From a bacterium (GTDB lineage Bacteria; Calditrichota; Calditrichia; RBG-13-44-9), in contig CP070707.1 in the NCBI GenBank assembly GCA_020350205.1, positions 3,450,276 to 3,505,624 of the forward strand: 55,349 nucleotides of DNA, given 5' to 3'. Positions 1 through 8,231 of this stretch are shown here, piece after piece. Below the pieces are notes generated by a model that saw only the letters and a list, made by a program, of their open reading frames with translations, had not been told where the DNA came from and made no database searches. Numbering within the stretch: position 1 is the stretch's first letter; each line of letters begins with the position of its first letter. The position numbers were made by a program, and so were the translations under genes.

Positions 1-1
1 A

Positions 2-370
2 CTGGAACCGTTAGTTGCAGAAAAGAATGTTAAAAATAGGGGCACCTGTCTCGAAGCACTCATTGAAAGAGAAGAGTACCTGAGTACCGGTTTGGAGAAT
101 GGCTTGGCGGTTCCCCATGCCAAGACGGCAGCAGCAGAAGAGATGGCGGTGAGTTTTGGATTAAGCCAGAAGGGACTGGATTTTAACTCTTCGGATGGAA
201 AGCCGACCCATTTTGTATTTTTGGTGGTCTCACCGTTGGATACCTCGGGACCCCACCTTCAGATTCTGGCGCAAATCAGTCGCAATCTGCGCGAGCCGAA
301 AGTCCGTCAGGAGCTATTGGAAGGTAAATCTTCAGCGGAAATTTTAAACATTATTCATCATTTTAAATAA
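2..370 (+). CDS. PTS EIIA type-2 domain protein, 5' end missing
   Basis: The reading frame is open from base 2, so the gene begins before the window; 122 residues are visible. They match the second half of a fructose/mannitol-type (PtsN-like) phosphotransferase EIIA domain. The LIEREEYLSTGL segment followed by GLAVPHAK is the family signature, and the His of VPHAK is the residue that accepts phosphate. The later LQILAQISRNLREP segment also fits. A TTG at 92 could be mistaken for a start, but it lies inside the signature and would remove the front of the domain. In this family the domain either stands alone (nitrogen or stress regulation) or is fused behind a transporter; the missing 5' part prevents a choice. 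It ends 11 bases before the prenyl synthase gene, so the two are probably cotranscribed. Confidence 0.82.
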   Translation: MEPLVAEKNVKNRGTCLEALIEREEYLSTGLENGLAVPHAKTAAAEEMAVSFGLSQKGLDFNSSDGKPTHFVFLVVSPLDTSGPHLQILAQISRNLREPKVRQELLEGKSSAEILNIIHHFK

Positions 371-381
371 ACGAGTCGACT

Positions 382-1353
382 GTGCCCATATTTAATCAGC
401 TTGCACCCCACTTGAATCAAATTCATACTCAATTGCAGGAAAGTGTAAGAGAGAGCTTTCCGGTGTCATTGCGTGACCCCATCCTCTATTTTCTCGAGTC
501 TACCGGAAAAAAAATTCGTCCGTTGCTTACCATCTTATCGTGTGAAGCTGTTGGCGGAAAGATGGCGAATGCCATGCCCGCTGCCCTTGGAATAGAATTG
601 TTTCATGATTTTACCCTCATTCATGATGATATTATGGACCGAGATGAATTAAGGCGCGGCCGGTACACCATACATACCAAATGGGGTGAAGATGTGGCGA
701 TTCTGGTAGGTGATGCCTTGGTAGGTCTGGCATATGAGCGGTTTCTACAATGTGATACCCGCCATCTTCGGCAGATTATGCAATTGTTTACCGATACGCT
801 AATCAAGGTGTGTGAAGGTCAGGCGCTGGATAAGGAATTCGAAAAGCGAGAAGATGTAAATTTAGAACAATATCTTGATATGATTACCAAAAAGACGGCC
901 TGGCTGATTCGCTTGTCAACTCAAGTCGGAGCAATACTGGGCAATGGTTCTCAAGAGCAGGTGGGGTTAATGACCCATTTTGGAAATCAGTTGGGAATCG
1001 CCTTCCAGATCCAGGATGATTGGTTGGACTATGCCGGGGAAGAAAATACTCTGGGAAAAAAGGTGGGAAGTGACTTAAAATTGGATAAGAAAACTTATAT
1101 ATCTCTTAAATATCAGGAGATATTATCACAAAAGCCGGACCTTAAAAATATGTATCCCGGCAGATTGTCTGGCTTTAATTCATTACCGGATCTTAAAAAG
1201 GCCCTACTCGATCTTGAAATTGCCCAGCAGATAGAACAGCTGATCGATTCCTATTTTAATGATGCCTTGCAGGCGCTGGAAAAAGTTCTGCCTCTTTCCA
1301 ATGAAAATCAGATATATCAGGTTGTACTTTCCCTCCAAAAAAGACAATCATAA
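382..1353 (+). CDS. Short-chain (E)-prenyl diphosphate synthase
   Basis: A 323-residue polyprenyl synthetase, which condenses isopentenyl diphosphate with allylic diphosphates in the cytoplasm to make isoprenoid precursors. Both Asp-rich motifs are present: DDIMD at 82-86 followed by RRG, and DDWLD at 212-216. The substrate-binding GKKIRP is at 42-47. The first motif has no two-residue insertion and Phe77 lies five positions before it. In this family that pattern is typical of geranylgeranyl-type (type I) synthases rather than long-chain quinone side-chain enzymes, so C20 is the likely product; this is inference. The start is GTG at 382, directly after the EIIA stop. Confidence 0.9.
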   Translation: MPIFNQLAPHLNQIHTQLQESVRESFPVSLRDPILYFLESTGKKIRPLLTILSCEAVGGKMANAMPAALGIELFHDFTLIHDDIMDRDELRRGRYTIHTKWGEDVAILVGDALVGLAYERFLQCDTRHLRQIMQLFTDTLIKVCEGQALDKEFEKREDVNLEQYLDMITKKTAWLIRLSTQVGAILGNGSQEQVGLMTHFGNQLGIAFQIQDDWLDYAGEENTLGKKVGSDLKLDKKTYISLKYQEILSQKPDLKNMYPGRLSGFNSLPDLKKALLDLEIAQQIEQLIDSYFNDALQALEKVLPLSNENQIYQVVLSLQKRQS

Positions 1354-1417
1354 CAATTCATCTCCCGGGAGTGAAGTCGACTCGAACGAAATAAATCCTA
1401 CCCACCAGATAATCGTT

Positions 1418-1771
1418 TTACCTATTTCTTTGTTTTTCTGCCAACTCCCGCATCAGAGAGAGTAAAGTTTTTTGATTTGCAGGAGAGAGACGGGCCCAAA
1501 GCATCAATAATTGATTTTCATTTCCATAACTTGTTTTATTTTCTTGAACCTGATTCAGCAGCGGTTCGGATTCTCCGGTCAGGATCCATTCGATGTTGGT
1601 TTTTCCCAGGCGGGCGAGGTGATACAAAATATCGGCCGGCGGGACGCGTCCTCGCAGATAGAGCGAAACCGCGGGTTGACTTACGCCCAAATAAGACGCT
1701 AATTGCTGCTGGTTCATTCCCTGGGTGTGCATAATCTTTCTGATACGGTCAGCGGTGGATGATTTTTTCAT
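1418..1771 (-). CDS. XRE-family DNA-binding regulator
   Basis: A 117-residue protein with a Cro/CI-type helix-turn-helix at about residues 8-62; the QQQLASYLGVSQPAVSLYLRG stretch covers the turn and recognition helix. The C-terminal half (about 75-117) is short and polar and probably dimerises or binds a partner. It is convergent with the prenyl synthase gene and divergent from the DUF2851 gene. The 79-base gap to that gene holds two perfect 8-bp palindromes overlapping a promoter, so local repression and autoregulation are likely. No ligand domain or peptidase domain is visible, and the signal it answers is unknown. Confidence 0.85.
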   Translation of the reverse strand: MKKSSTADRIRKIMHTQGMNQQQLASYLGVSQPAVSLYLRGRVPPADILYHLARLGKTNIEWILTGESEPLLNQVQENKTSYGNENQLLMLWARLSPANQKTLLSLMRELAEKQRNR

Positions 1772-1786
1772 AAACGAATAAAAAAT

Positions 1787-1815
1787 TTGTAATTTAATAT
1801 AATAATTGTTATATT
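1787..1815 (+). promoter_or_regulatory. Predicted sigma70-type promoter of the DUF2851 gene
   Basis: A -35 element TTGTAA (1787-1792), a 17-base spacer, and a -10 element TATATT (1810-1815). Transcription would start near 1822, leaving a short leader with a GGGGAGG ribosome site before the ATG at 1851. The region is very AT-rich, which raises the chance of a false match. Confidence 0.45.
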
Positions 1816-1838
1816 ATGATTATTATAAATATAATCAT
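1795..1838. promoter_or_regulatory. Paired palindromic operator candidate
   Basis: Two perfect inverted repeats lie side by side. The first has arms TAATATAA (1795-1802) and TTATATTA (1809-1816) with a 6-base spacer. The second has arms ATGATTAT (1816-1823) and ATAATCAT (1831-1838) with a 7-base spacer. Their centres are about 21.5 bp apart, two helical turns, so two dimers could bind the same DNA face. The first covers the predicted spacer and -10 element and the second the start site. The divergent XRE regulator is the obvious candidate ligand; that link is inference. Confidence 0.5.
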
Positions 1839-1850
1839 GGGGAGGTCAGA

Positions 1851-3206
1851 ATGCAAGTTGAAAAAGGGACACTCTTATCTATTCGTTTTCCTGAATATTA
1901 TCTGTTGTGGACGTTCGACAGTCCGGAATTTCTAAAAAAACAGCTTCAAACCTGGGACAAACTCCCACTCGAGTTCTATGACAAAGGAATACCAAATCAC
2001 GATAATGGTCCGGATTATCGACAAGCACTCATTAAAGTTGGAAATACCCTGATGCGGGGTGATATAGAATTCCATCATGAATGGCAGGATTGGTTCAGAC
2101 ATGGTCATGACGGTGATCAGCGGTACAATCAGGTGATATTACACATTCTCTGGTATCCACCAAAAGATCTACCGGAGGATTTAGCGAGGCGTTTTCCGCA
2201 TTTTATATTGTCTGAACATGTGAATATGCCATACCATCGCTGGAGAGAAGCGATGGAGATCCTGAAGAATCAGGAGTTGCCCAAACCTGTGAAGGTACCA
2301 AAACTTGGCTCAGTCGGCCTCGATCCGCGCAAACTGGCCTGGAAACGGTTTATACGTAAAAGTCAGGAATTGCGTGCCTGGGTAATCCAATTCGGCTGGG
2401 AGACGACACTTTTTATGGGACTTGCCAAAGTGTTGGGATATAATAAAAACAGTCACCCTTTTGTCCAGTTAATTAAAAGCCTGCCCCCATCTAAAATCGT
2501 TTCATTGTTACCTTCTCTACAACGGTCTCCATTGGTTTTCTGGGTTCTTCTGGCCTGGCAAGCTGGGCTGCTGGAGAGGCCGCTTAAACAGGTATCGCGC
2601 ACAGGGGTGCCTGATTACCGTAAATTGATTAATCATTTAAAACGGCAATTTTCACATGTATTCGCTTTACCCCGGCAAGATCTTATCCAGTGGAATTTTT
2701 CCCGCCTACGCCCTTATAATAGTCCTTATAATCGCCTGGCCGGTTTTAGTCAAATTATTTTTAAATATCACAATCGTTCCCTTTTTAATATCCTGCTGGA
2801 TATTCATTCAAACCGGATGGGGTGGATGCAGCTGCTGGAAGAGGTAAAGAAGATCATCTGTATCCCCTTGAGTTCAGATTTCAAACCATTCTTTCAACAA
2901 CTTTTCGGATCAGGTATACTGGCCGGGCATAGTATGGGTTCTCAGCGAAGTCAACTTTTTCACCTGAATGTCCTGCTGCCTTTATTTTATGTCTGGGCAG
3001 GGGTAAATCACAGTCCGGGTTTCGCCCGCTATCTTGAAGATATTTACTTTCAATTTCCGGCAGTTGATTCCAATTCCCGCCTTCAATCCCTGATTAGGGA
3101 TATTGACCCATCCGGATTAAAAAATGCCTTTGTCCACCAGGCATTGTTAGAATACTATCAACTCAATTTTACCCGACAGCAACTGACTATCCAAAAAATG
3201 CATTGA
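1851..3206 (+). CDS. DUF2851 family protein
   Basis: A 451-residue cytoplasmic protein of the DUF2851 family, known mainly from Bacteroidota and relatives and without an assigned function. Conserved features are near the N-terminus: NGPDYRQALIKVG, then RGDIEFHHEWQDWFRHGHD and YNQVILHILWY. The acidic and His residues of GDIEFH...DW..HGHD resemble a nuclease-like active site, but this is only an impression. I chose the ATG at 1851 because GGGGAGG lies just upstream; an in-frame ATG at 1806 lies inside the predicted promoter and palindromes. It is divergent from an XRE regulator that probably controls it. Confidence 0.85.
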   Translation: MQVEKGTLLSIRFPEYYLLWTFDSPEFLKKQLQTWDKLPLEFYDKGIPNHDNGPDYRQALIKVGNTLMRGDIEFHHEWQDWFRHGHDGDQRYNQVILHILWYPPKDLPEDLARRFPHFILSEHVNMPYHRWREAMEILKNQELPKPVKVPKLGSVGLDPRKLAWKRFIRKSQELRAWVIQFGWETTLFMGLAKVLGYNKNSHPFVQLIKSLPPSKIVSLLPSLQRSPLVFWVLLAWQAGLLERPLKQVSRTGVPDYRKLINHLKRQFSHVFALPRQDLIQWNFSRLRPYNSPYNRLAGFSQIIFKYHNRSLFNILLDIHSNRMGWMQLLEEVKKIICIPLSSDFKPFFQQLFGSGILAGHSMGSQRSQLFHLNVLLPLFYVWAGVNHSPGFARYLEDIYFQFPAVDSNSRLQSLIRDIDPSGLKNAFVHQALLEYYQLNFTRQQLTIQKMH

Positions 3207-3231
3207 CAACTTTCTTTTAAATGCGTAAAAT
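3203..3231 (+). promoter_or_regulatory. Predicted sigma70-type promoter of the MgtC-like gene
   Basis: A perfect -35 TTGACA (3203-3208), a 17-base spacer and -10 TAAAAT (3226-3231). It overlaps the very end of the DUF2851 gene and sits just before the MgtC-like gene. The predicted start near 3238 would give a leader of about 15 bases with no clear ribosome site. Confidence 0.6.
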
Positions 3232-3252
3232 TTTCGAAAATTGAAAAATCCT

Positions 3253-3672
3253 ATGGATCTATTTTCTCCCTCGATTTTATTGAACCTTATTAAACTTTGG
3301 GTTACGACGTTGGCTGTCTTAATGATAGGATGGTCCAGGCCGGAAGAAGAAAAATTTCAATATCTGCTGAGTCTTGTCTTTGTCGGAATAGGTTCCTGTC
3401 TTTTCATGATTGTGACTGTAGAACTTGCTCCCTATTTCGTTATTCAGCCCCAGCATATCGCTGGTAATGTGATGCTCGGAATGCTTGTTTTGGGCATGAT
3501 TATCATCATAAAAAATAAGGTCTCCGGCACAAGTATCCTGTCTGCTGCATCAATCTGGTTAAGCGGTGCCACTGGCTTAGCCATAGGAATAGGACTGTTT
3601 ATGGAAGGAATTGCCATGGCCTTTATTTCGTTTTTAACGTTTAAATGGTTGAGTCGTCTCGTCAAGGAATAA
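3253..3672 (+). CDS. MgtC/SapB-like membrane protein
   Basis: A 139-residue integral membrane protein with about four or five hydrophobic helices. It follows the N-terminal domain of MgtC/SapB proteins: a GWSRPEEEKFQYLL segment where the family has the G-R-E motif, a small-residue helix in VFVGIGSCLFM, and SAASIWLSGATGLAIGIGLF in place of the family's TTAASIWVTAAIG-like helix. The C-terminal soluble domain of true MgtC is absent. MgtC proteins act in magnesium limitation and regulate ATP synthase in some bacteria; no such role can be shown here. The ATG at 3253 was chosen over a TTG at 3241, since neither has a good ribosome site. DUF350 follows 35 bases later. Confidence 0.75.
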   Translation: MDLFSPSILLNLIKLWVTTLAVLMIGWSRPEEEKFQYLLSLVFVGIGSCLFMIVTVELAPYFVIQPQHIAGNVMLGMLVLGMIIIIKNKVSGTSILSAASIWLSGATGLAIGIGLFMEGIAMAFISFLTFKWLSRLVKE

Positions 3673-3707
3673 AATTACTTTTTTGATAAATTTACCAGGA
3701 GTTAACC

Positions 3708-3935
3708 ATGTGGTACGAAACACCTCTGTTTTTGAATGCAATTTATGCTATTGTTGGTGTTATTTTGGGAATTGCCTCTGCGATCATCACCTATCGTCTG
3801 ATCAATCGTTTTACTCATTTCGATATTCCCAACGAGTTAGAAAAGGGAAATCTGGCGGTGGGTGTGGTGGTGTGCGGAATATTTATCATGATTGGGCTTA
3901 TTGTCGGATTGATCATCGGTATGAGCCTCAACTGA
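3708..3935 (+). CDS. DUF350 family small membrane protein
   Basis: A 75-residue protein with two membrane helices (about 8-28 and 50-72) joined by a polar loop containing the conserved pattern FDIPNELEKGNLAVGVV. This matches the DUF350 repeat, found in small inner-membrane proteins of unknown role. A CAGGAG ribosome site precedes the ATG. It probably shares a transcript with the MgtC-like gene upstream. A 7-bp hairpin without a U-tract lies just after its stop at 3942-3962. Confidence 0.78.
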   Translation: MWYETPLFLNAIYAIVGVILGIASAIITYRLINRFTHFDIPNELEKGNLAVGVVVCGIFIMIGLIVGLIIGMSLN

Positions 3936-4138
3936 TAGGACCGATCTTCATTAAAAAGATCGCATACCGCAGTTAATATTTGGGATCAATTTTTAAAACA
4001 TTGAAATGATTCATTCATTTGTGTTACGTGTCACGCCAGAATATGATTTATGCTCTATTTTTAAAATGATCCTGATAAATAAAAGTCATATCGTGTGAAT
4101 ACTCAAAATGTAGTGTGATAGGATTGGATCAATACCCC

Positions 4139-4897
4139 GTGAAGTCAGTGATTATAAAATTCATTTTAATGGCGATGTTAATTCAGTTGAATAATAGTTG
4201 CCAGCGTTCCCCAGATCAGACTCGTCTGGGTGCGGAGTCGGATTCATTATTGAACTTTGTAAAAAAGCGTATAGAAGAAAAAAAACAATATGAAGAATTT
4301 AGAAAAAAAACGCTTCCCCGTGACTTCGAAAATAAAGTTCAGAATTATTATCCTGTTATTCGCAAATATTCCAAACGCTATGGATTTGATTGGCGTCTAA
4401 TTGTGATGCAAATTTTGAAAGAATCGCGTTTCCGGGAAGATGCCAGAAGTCATGTGGGGGCGATGGGCCTCATGCAGATAATGCCTTCCACTGCCATGGA
4501 AATCCGTCGTGAGATGGATATTGAATTTATTGCCAATAATCCCAGAGAAAATATCGCCGCCGGGATTTACCATCTCTATAAACAACTGCAGAATTTTCCG
4601 GATGCGGATCGAAATAACCGGCTGATGTTAGCGCTGGCAGCTTATAATTGTGGAGTAGGCCGGATTTACGATGCCCAGAAGGTTGCTCGATATTTGGATC
4701 TCGATCCTCAAACCTGGGATGCTGTGAAAATCTGCCTCCCTCAACTTACTAGAAAATACTGGAGAATGCATCTGGAGATCTGGGAGCTTGGGGTACCTAC
4801 CTATGGATATTTCTACGGCTACAACCAGACCATTTCCTATGTGGATGATATTATCCGGAATTACCACATTTTTACCAGTGCCTTCAGGGAATATTAG
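4139..4897 (+). CDS. Exported lytic transglycosylase (SLT domain)
   Basis: A 252-residue peptidoglycan lytic transglycosylase of the SLT/MltF-like type, which cleaves the MurNAc-GlcNAc bond with formation of an anhydro end. The catalytic Glu is E95 in ILKESRF. It is followed by the typical GAMGLMQIMPSTA, NPRENIAAGIYHL and LAAYNCGVGRI motifs. The N-terminus has a short hydrophobic stretch ending in NNSC at Cys21, so it may be a lipoprotein, although the lipobox is poor. GTG at 4139 gives a normal signal-peptide start; a GTG at 4115 would add eight residues. Neither has a convincing ribosome site. The region from 3936 to the start holds no gene. Confidence 0.88.
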   Translation: MKSVIIKFILMAMLIQLNNSCQRSPDQTRLGAESDSLLNFVKKRIEEKKQYEEFRKKTLPRDFENKVQNYYPVIRKYSKRYGFDWRLIVMQILKESRFREDARSHVGAMGLMQIMPSTAMEIRREMDIEFIANNPRENIAAGIYHLYKQLQNFPDADRNNRLMLALAAYNCGVGRIYDAQKVARYLDLDPQTWDAVKICLPQLTRKYWRMHLEIWELGVPTYGYFYGYNQTISYVDDIIRNYHIFTSAFREY

Positions 4898-5036
4898 CGG
4901 GATCACTTTTGGTATGGGAATTGAGTCAGTGCTGCAGACAGAGAATAATCCTTTGGGGTACCATGATCTAAAATGAATATAAGTCTTTAGAATATTATAA
5001 TCGGGACTTTAATTGGACTGTAAACTGGAAAATAAA

Positions 5037-5870
5037 ATGAAATATGTATTTATTTTACTCATCATCTTTTTGCTGATGTTGTCCGGGGGAATTTCACAGG
5101 CATATAGTGAAGATTTTCAGACTTTTAAGGAAAGAGTAAAACCTCGCTATTACTATCTCCTGGCCGGCTCTGTCCAGAACTTTAGCTGTTATCTAACCAC
5201 CCAAACCTATATCGGTTTTCTCAAGGAGAGGAGCGATACTGTCAACACCTATCCCCTGAAATTTATCTGGACCCGGGAAGGAAAAATTTACTATGTGTTG
5301 CAACCTTATCCTGGTATGGAAAATAGTTCCGAACGTGCAAAAATATTAGAGAAAATTCAGCTGATGAAGAATCAATTTCATGGATTTTACCTGGATTGGT
5401 TAAATTTCCTGATCAGTTCACCGTTGGACGACATACCCATGACAGCGGAAATGCGGCAGCGGGGTGATTCGATCTTGGTTTCCTATGTTGTTGATGATCA
5501 AGGTTCGCCGGTGCAGGTGACAAAAACCTTTGTCCAATCGGGTCGCCTTATCTCAGTTGAGGTGATTACCACATCAGAAAAAGTCTTAAATTATCCACTG
5601 TACAATGAAGTCGAAGGCAAATGGGTTTGTTCCGCCTTGAATACCCAATTATATCAGGATAGTACCATCACATCTGGTCTATATACCCAACTGGAACTGC
5701 GTAAAATTGACCAAGAATGGTATCCGGCACGGGCTGATGTGATTGTGCAGACTATGGAAAATCCAAATGAAAAATTTATTTCCACTCTCTATTTCAAGGA
5801 ATACGAATTTAATCTTCCACTCCAGGAATTGGCCGATCCCCAGAAACCTGACAGCACTGACCATCAATAA
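5037..5870 (+). CDS. Exported protein of unknown function
   Basis: A 277-residue protein I do not recognise. Residues 1-23 form a clear signal peptide ending near QAYS, so the product is periplasmic or outer-membrane attached. The body is rich in Tyr, Thr and alternating hydrophobic residues, suggesting mostly beta structure. There is no membrane helix beyond the signal. The ATG at 5037 was chosen because the upstream in-frame TTG at 5013 would place charged residues before the signal peptide. A TATAAT hexamer at 4996-5001 could be a -10 element but lacks a matching -35. It may be linked to the transglycosylase upstream in the envelope; this is only from position. Confidence 0.6.
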   Translation: MKYVFILLIIFLLMLSGGISQAYSEDFQTFKERVKPRYYYLLAGSVQNFSCYLTTQTYIGFLKERSDTVNTYPLKFIWTREGKIYYVLQPYPGMENSSERAKILEKIQLMKNQFHGFYLDWLNFLISSPLDDIPMTAEMRQRGDSILVSYVVDDQGSPVQVTKTFVQSGRLISVEVITTSEKVLNYPLYNEVEGKWVCSALNTQLYQDSTITSGLYTQLELRKIDQEWYPARADVIVQTMENPNEKFISTLYFKEYEFNLPLQELADPQKPDSTDHQ

Positions 5871-6161
5871 TTACTCATAATCATTTTGCCTAATTATTGA
5901 ATATCAGCAGGGATATTAATTTTTGAAAAAATAATCGGAGAGAGCTTTTTTATAGATTGTTCGCCTGGGAGGAGGAAAAAATTTTTGCGGGTTGTCTATA
6001 TGTAGGAGGGGAATAAAAATACGCCCCCAAATCAATCTTATGAACAACCAGCATGTCAAAACAGGTGAACGCATAAGGGTTATCGGAGTTTTCTATATGC
6101 TACGATGAATCAGAGATCAACCGGTGAATTCGTGAATGATGCTGATTCCGGCATACCTCTC
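5871..6161. other. Intergenic region between convergent genes
   Basis: About 290 bases between convergent genes. It contains two purine-rich runs resembling ribosome sites (about 5969-5977 and 6002-6011), but neither is followed by an open frame longer than a few codons. No convincing terminator, tRNA or promoter was seen. Confidence 0.5.
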
Positions 6162-8015
6162 TTAATTTAATGCCTTACCCCGACCGATTTCCAATGCTTT
6201 CTGCATGATGGGCAAAAATTCCTCCTTTTCCATAAATCCGACAACCCTGAGATTTCTGATTTCTTCAAGAGACGGTGTTAAAAAAACCAGAGTTGGGACA
6301 CCTTTAATCTGGTACTCCTTTCTGATTTCCTGGGTTCGGGGATCACCCGCCTTGGTCAGATCAACTTTCAGCATCAGAAAATTTCTTGAAATGTCAATGA
6401 TCTCCTGCTGAGAAAAAGTGAATTTATCCAGCTCTTTGCAGGGGATACACCAGTCAGCGTAGAAATCAAGCATAACCGGCTGCAGGTTTTGGCTGGCCTC
6501 TTCCAATAGGTCCTTTGAGTAGGTCTTCCAATTTATCTGATTGAGGTTTTCTGCTGGACTTTGTTGTTGGGTGACCGCACTTTTCTGAATCGCGGCTTCG
6601 ATACCAAAACTGAAAAAAATCATACTTAAAACCAGAAAAATGATTCCAATCAAATTCCGAATGACGGCAAAGGTTTTACCCGGTACTTGGGTGGGCTCCA
6701 ACCAGGCCATATAAATGCCTCCGATCAGCATCGTAAAAGCCAGCGTCAGATTATACAGAAGAGCAGAGGGAAACAACGGTTGGAGAAAGTATACCGCCAT
6801 GGCAATTAATACAAAACCAAATATACTACGGACCCAAATCATCCAGGCACCTGAGCGGGGAATTTTATTCATACTGCCTGAGAATAGGGCCAGAAATATA
6901 AAGGGAATTCCCAGGCCCAGGGCGAGCACAAAGAACATTCCAAAGCCTAGAACCACGTCCCCTCTTTCTCCTACGTAGGTAAGTAAAGCCAGCACAAATG
7001 GTCCGATACAGGGAGCGGCGACAATTCCGACTGTTAATCCCATGAAAAAGGTGCCCACATATCCCTGTTTGGCACCGCCGGCAAAGGTAGAGAGGAAGAC
7101 CGGTATCCTGATTTCATACAGATCGAACATACTGAGGGCCAGGCCTACCATGATGAGGGCAATGATAACCAGAACATAGGGATTCTGCAGTGCAGCGCCA
7201 AACAGATTTCCGGACAGGGCCGCAAGTACTCCCAGAATGGAATAGGTAATGGCCATACCCAACACATAAATCATGGCGTGAAAGATGAGCCCGCCCTTTT
7301 TCCCCTCCACCTGACCACCAAAATAACTGATGGTGATAGGAATTAACGGGTACACACAGGGAGTGAGGTTTAAAGCCAACCCGGCAATAAAAACCAAAAT
7401 AAATGTTAGTATCCATCCCTTTTCAGAAATAGTAGCTGCCAGACCGCTCTCTTCCTCCGGAACAGCAGTTTCCGTTTTCCCGGCGGCGGGGATTGCAGAG
7501 AATATTTCCTGGTTAATGTAGGTGACAGGTTCTTCAGGCGCTGCCAGGGCCAATGTTTGTTCAAAATTATAATCAGCCGGAGCCATGCAGGTGTGGTCAT
7601 CACAAGCCTGATACCCTACTATACCTTTTAGAGTAAATTCGGAAACCGCTACATCAGTGCTGATGCTGAGGGTGGTAAAAATTAAGATGCTCTCTTCGTA
7701 CACCGCAAGTGGGGATTCCGAAAATTCAAATTTTTTAATTTTGGCCTCAGGAAAACTTAGTTTTCCGAGAGTAATCCCTTCCGGAGTTTCAATGGTGAGG
7801 GTTGTGGGTATCAGAAAATCCTCGGAAGGTGTTTGTGCGTTGATATGATAGGGGGGATCAATCCGAATTTCAACCGCCAGTGAATAACTGTTACCTGCTT
7901 TCAATTTTTGTACCGAACTAAGGAATTTTGCTGAAATGATGTCCTCATCCGTTTGAGAATAGAGGAGTGAAAAAAGTATAAATATCATCATCATTGAAAC
8001 TGAAAAATACTTCAT
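6162..8015 (-). CDS. dsbD: Thiol:disulfide interchange protein DsbD
   Basis: A 617-residue protein with the full DsbD plan, which carries electrons from cytoplasmic thioredoxin across the inner membrane to periplasmic disulfide reductases and cytochrome c maturation. After a signal peptide (1-20) comes the periplasmic alpha domain with its Cys pair C138 and C143. The eight-helix membrane domain follows, with C220 in LTPCVYP and C336 in APCIGP. The C-terminal thioredoxin domain carries C523 and C526 in DWCIPC. All six redox cysteines are therefore present. AAGGAG lies before the ATG. No other cytochrome maturation gene is nearby. The 216 bases upstream hold no gene. Confidence 0.95.
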   Translation of the reverse strand: MKYFSVSMMMIFILFSLLYSQTDEDIISAKFLSSVQKLKAGNSYSLAVEIRIDPPYHINAQTPSEDFLIPTTLTIETPEGITLGKLSFPEAKIKKFEFSESPLAVYEESILIFTTLSISTDVAVSEFTLKGIVGYQACDDHTCMAPADYNFEQTLALAAPEEPVTYINQEIFSAIPAAGKTETAVPEEESGLAATISEKGWILTFILVFIAGLALNLTPCVYPLIPITISYFGGQVEGKKGGLIFHAMIYVLGMAITYSILGVLAALSGNLFGAALQNPYVLVIIALIMVGLALSMFDLYEIRIPVFLSTFAGGAKQGYVGTFFMGLTVGIVAAPCIGPFVLALLTYVGERGDVVLGFGMFFVLALGLGIPFIFLALFSGSMNKIPRSGAWMIWVRSIFGFVLIAMAVYFLQPLFPSALLYNLTLAFTMLIGGIYMAWLEPTQVPGKTFAVIRNLIGIIFLVLSMIFFSFGIEAAIQKSAVTQQQSPAENLNQINWKTYSKDLLEEASQNLQPVMLDFYADWCIPCKELDKFTFSQQEIIDISRNFLMLKVDLTKAGDPRTQEIRKEYQIKGVPTLVFLTPSLEEIRNLRVVGFMEKEEFLPIMQKALEIGRGKALN

Positions 8016-8231
8016 GCTTGCTCCTTAAAGGATCCACAAGGATATTTTTATCAATAACAAAACAATTTTAAAATCAGGTTCGCCTTATACACATTTTTTA
8101 CGCTGTCGTTCCCTGCTTTTTTTCATCAGATTTTTATCTTGATTAACTGACATCCAAAACTTCATAATTCACAAATATATCAAAATATTTAGCTGCGTTT
8201 ACTTGGCGCCTATCCAGATCTCACTTCACAT

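Noticed and set aside
372..1384. A 10-bp inverted repeat (CGAGTCGACT at 372-381 and its complement at 1375-1384) flanking the prenyl synthase gene.
   Set aside because: Both copies centre on the 6-bp palindrome GTCGAC, there is no target duplication or transposase, and the match stops at 10 bases; chance is likely.
3942..3962. A 7-bp hairpin right after the DUF350 gene, considered as a terminator.
   Set aside because: There is no T-tract after the stem, so it does not meet the pattern of an intrinsic terminator.
5966..6012. Two purine-rich ribosome-site-like runs suggesting a short leader gene.
   Set aside because: Only a six-codon frame follows the first and no start codon is correctly placed after the second.
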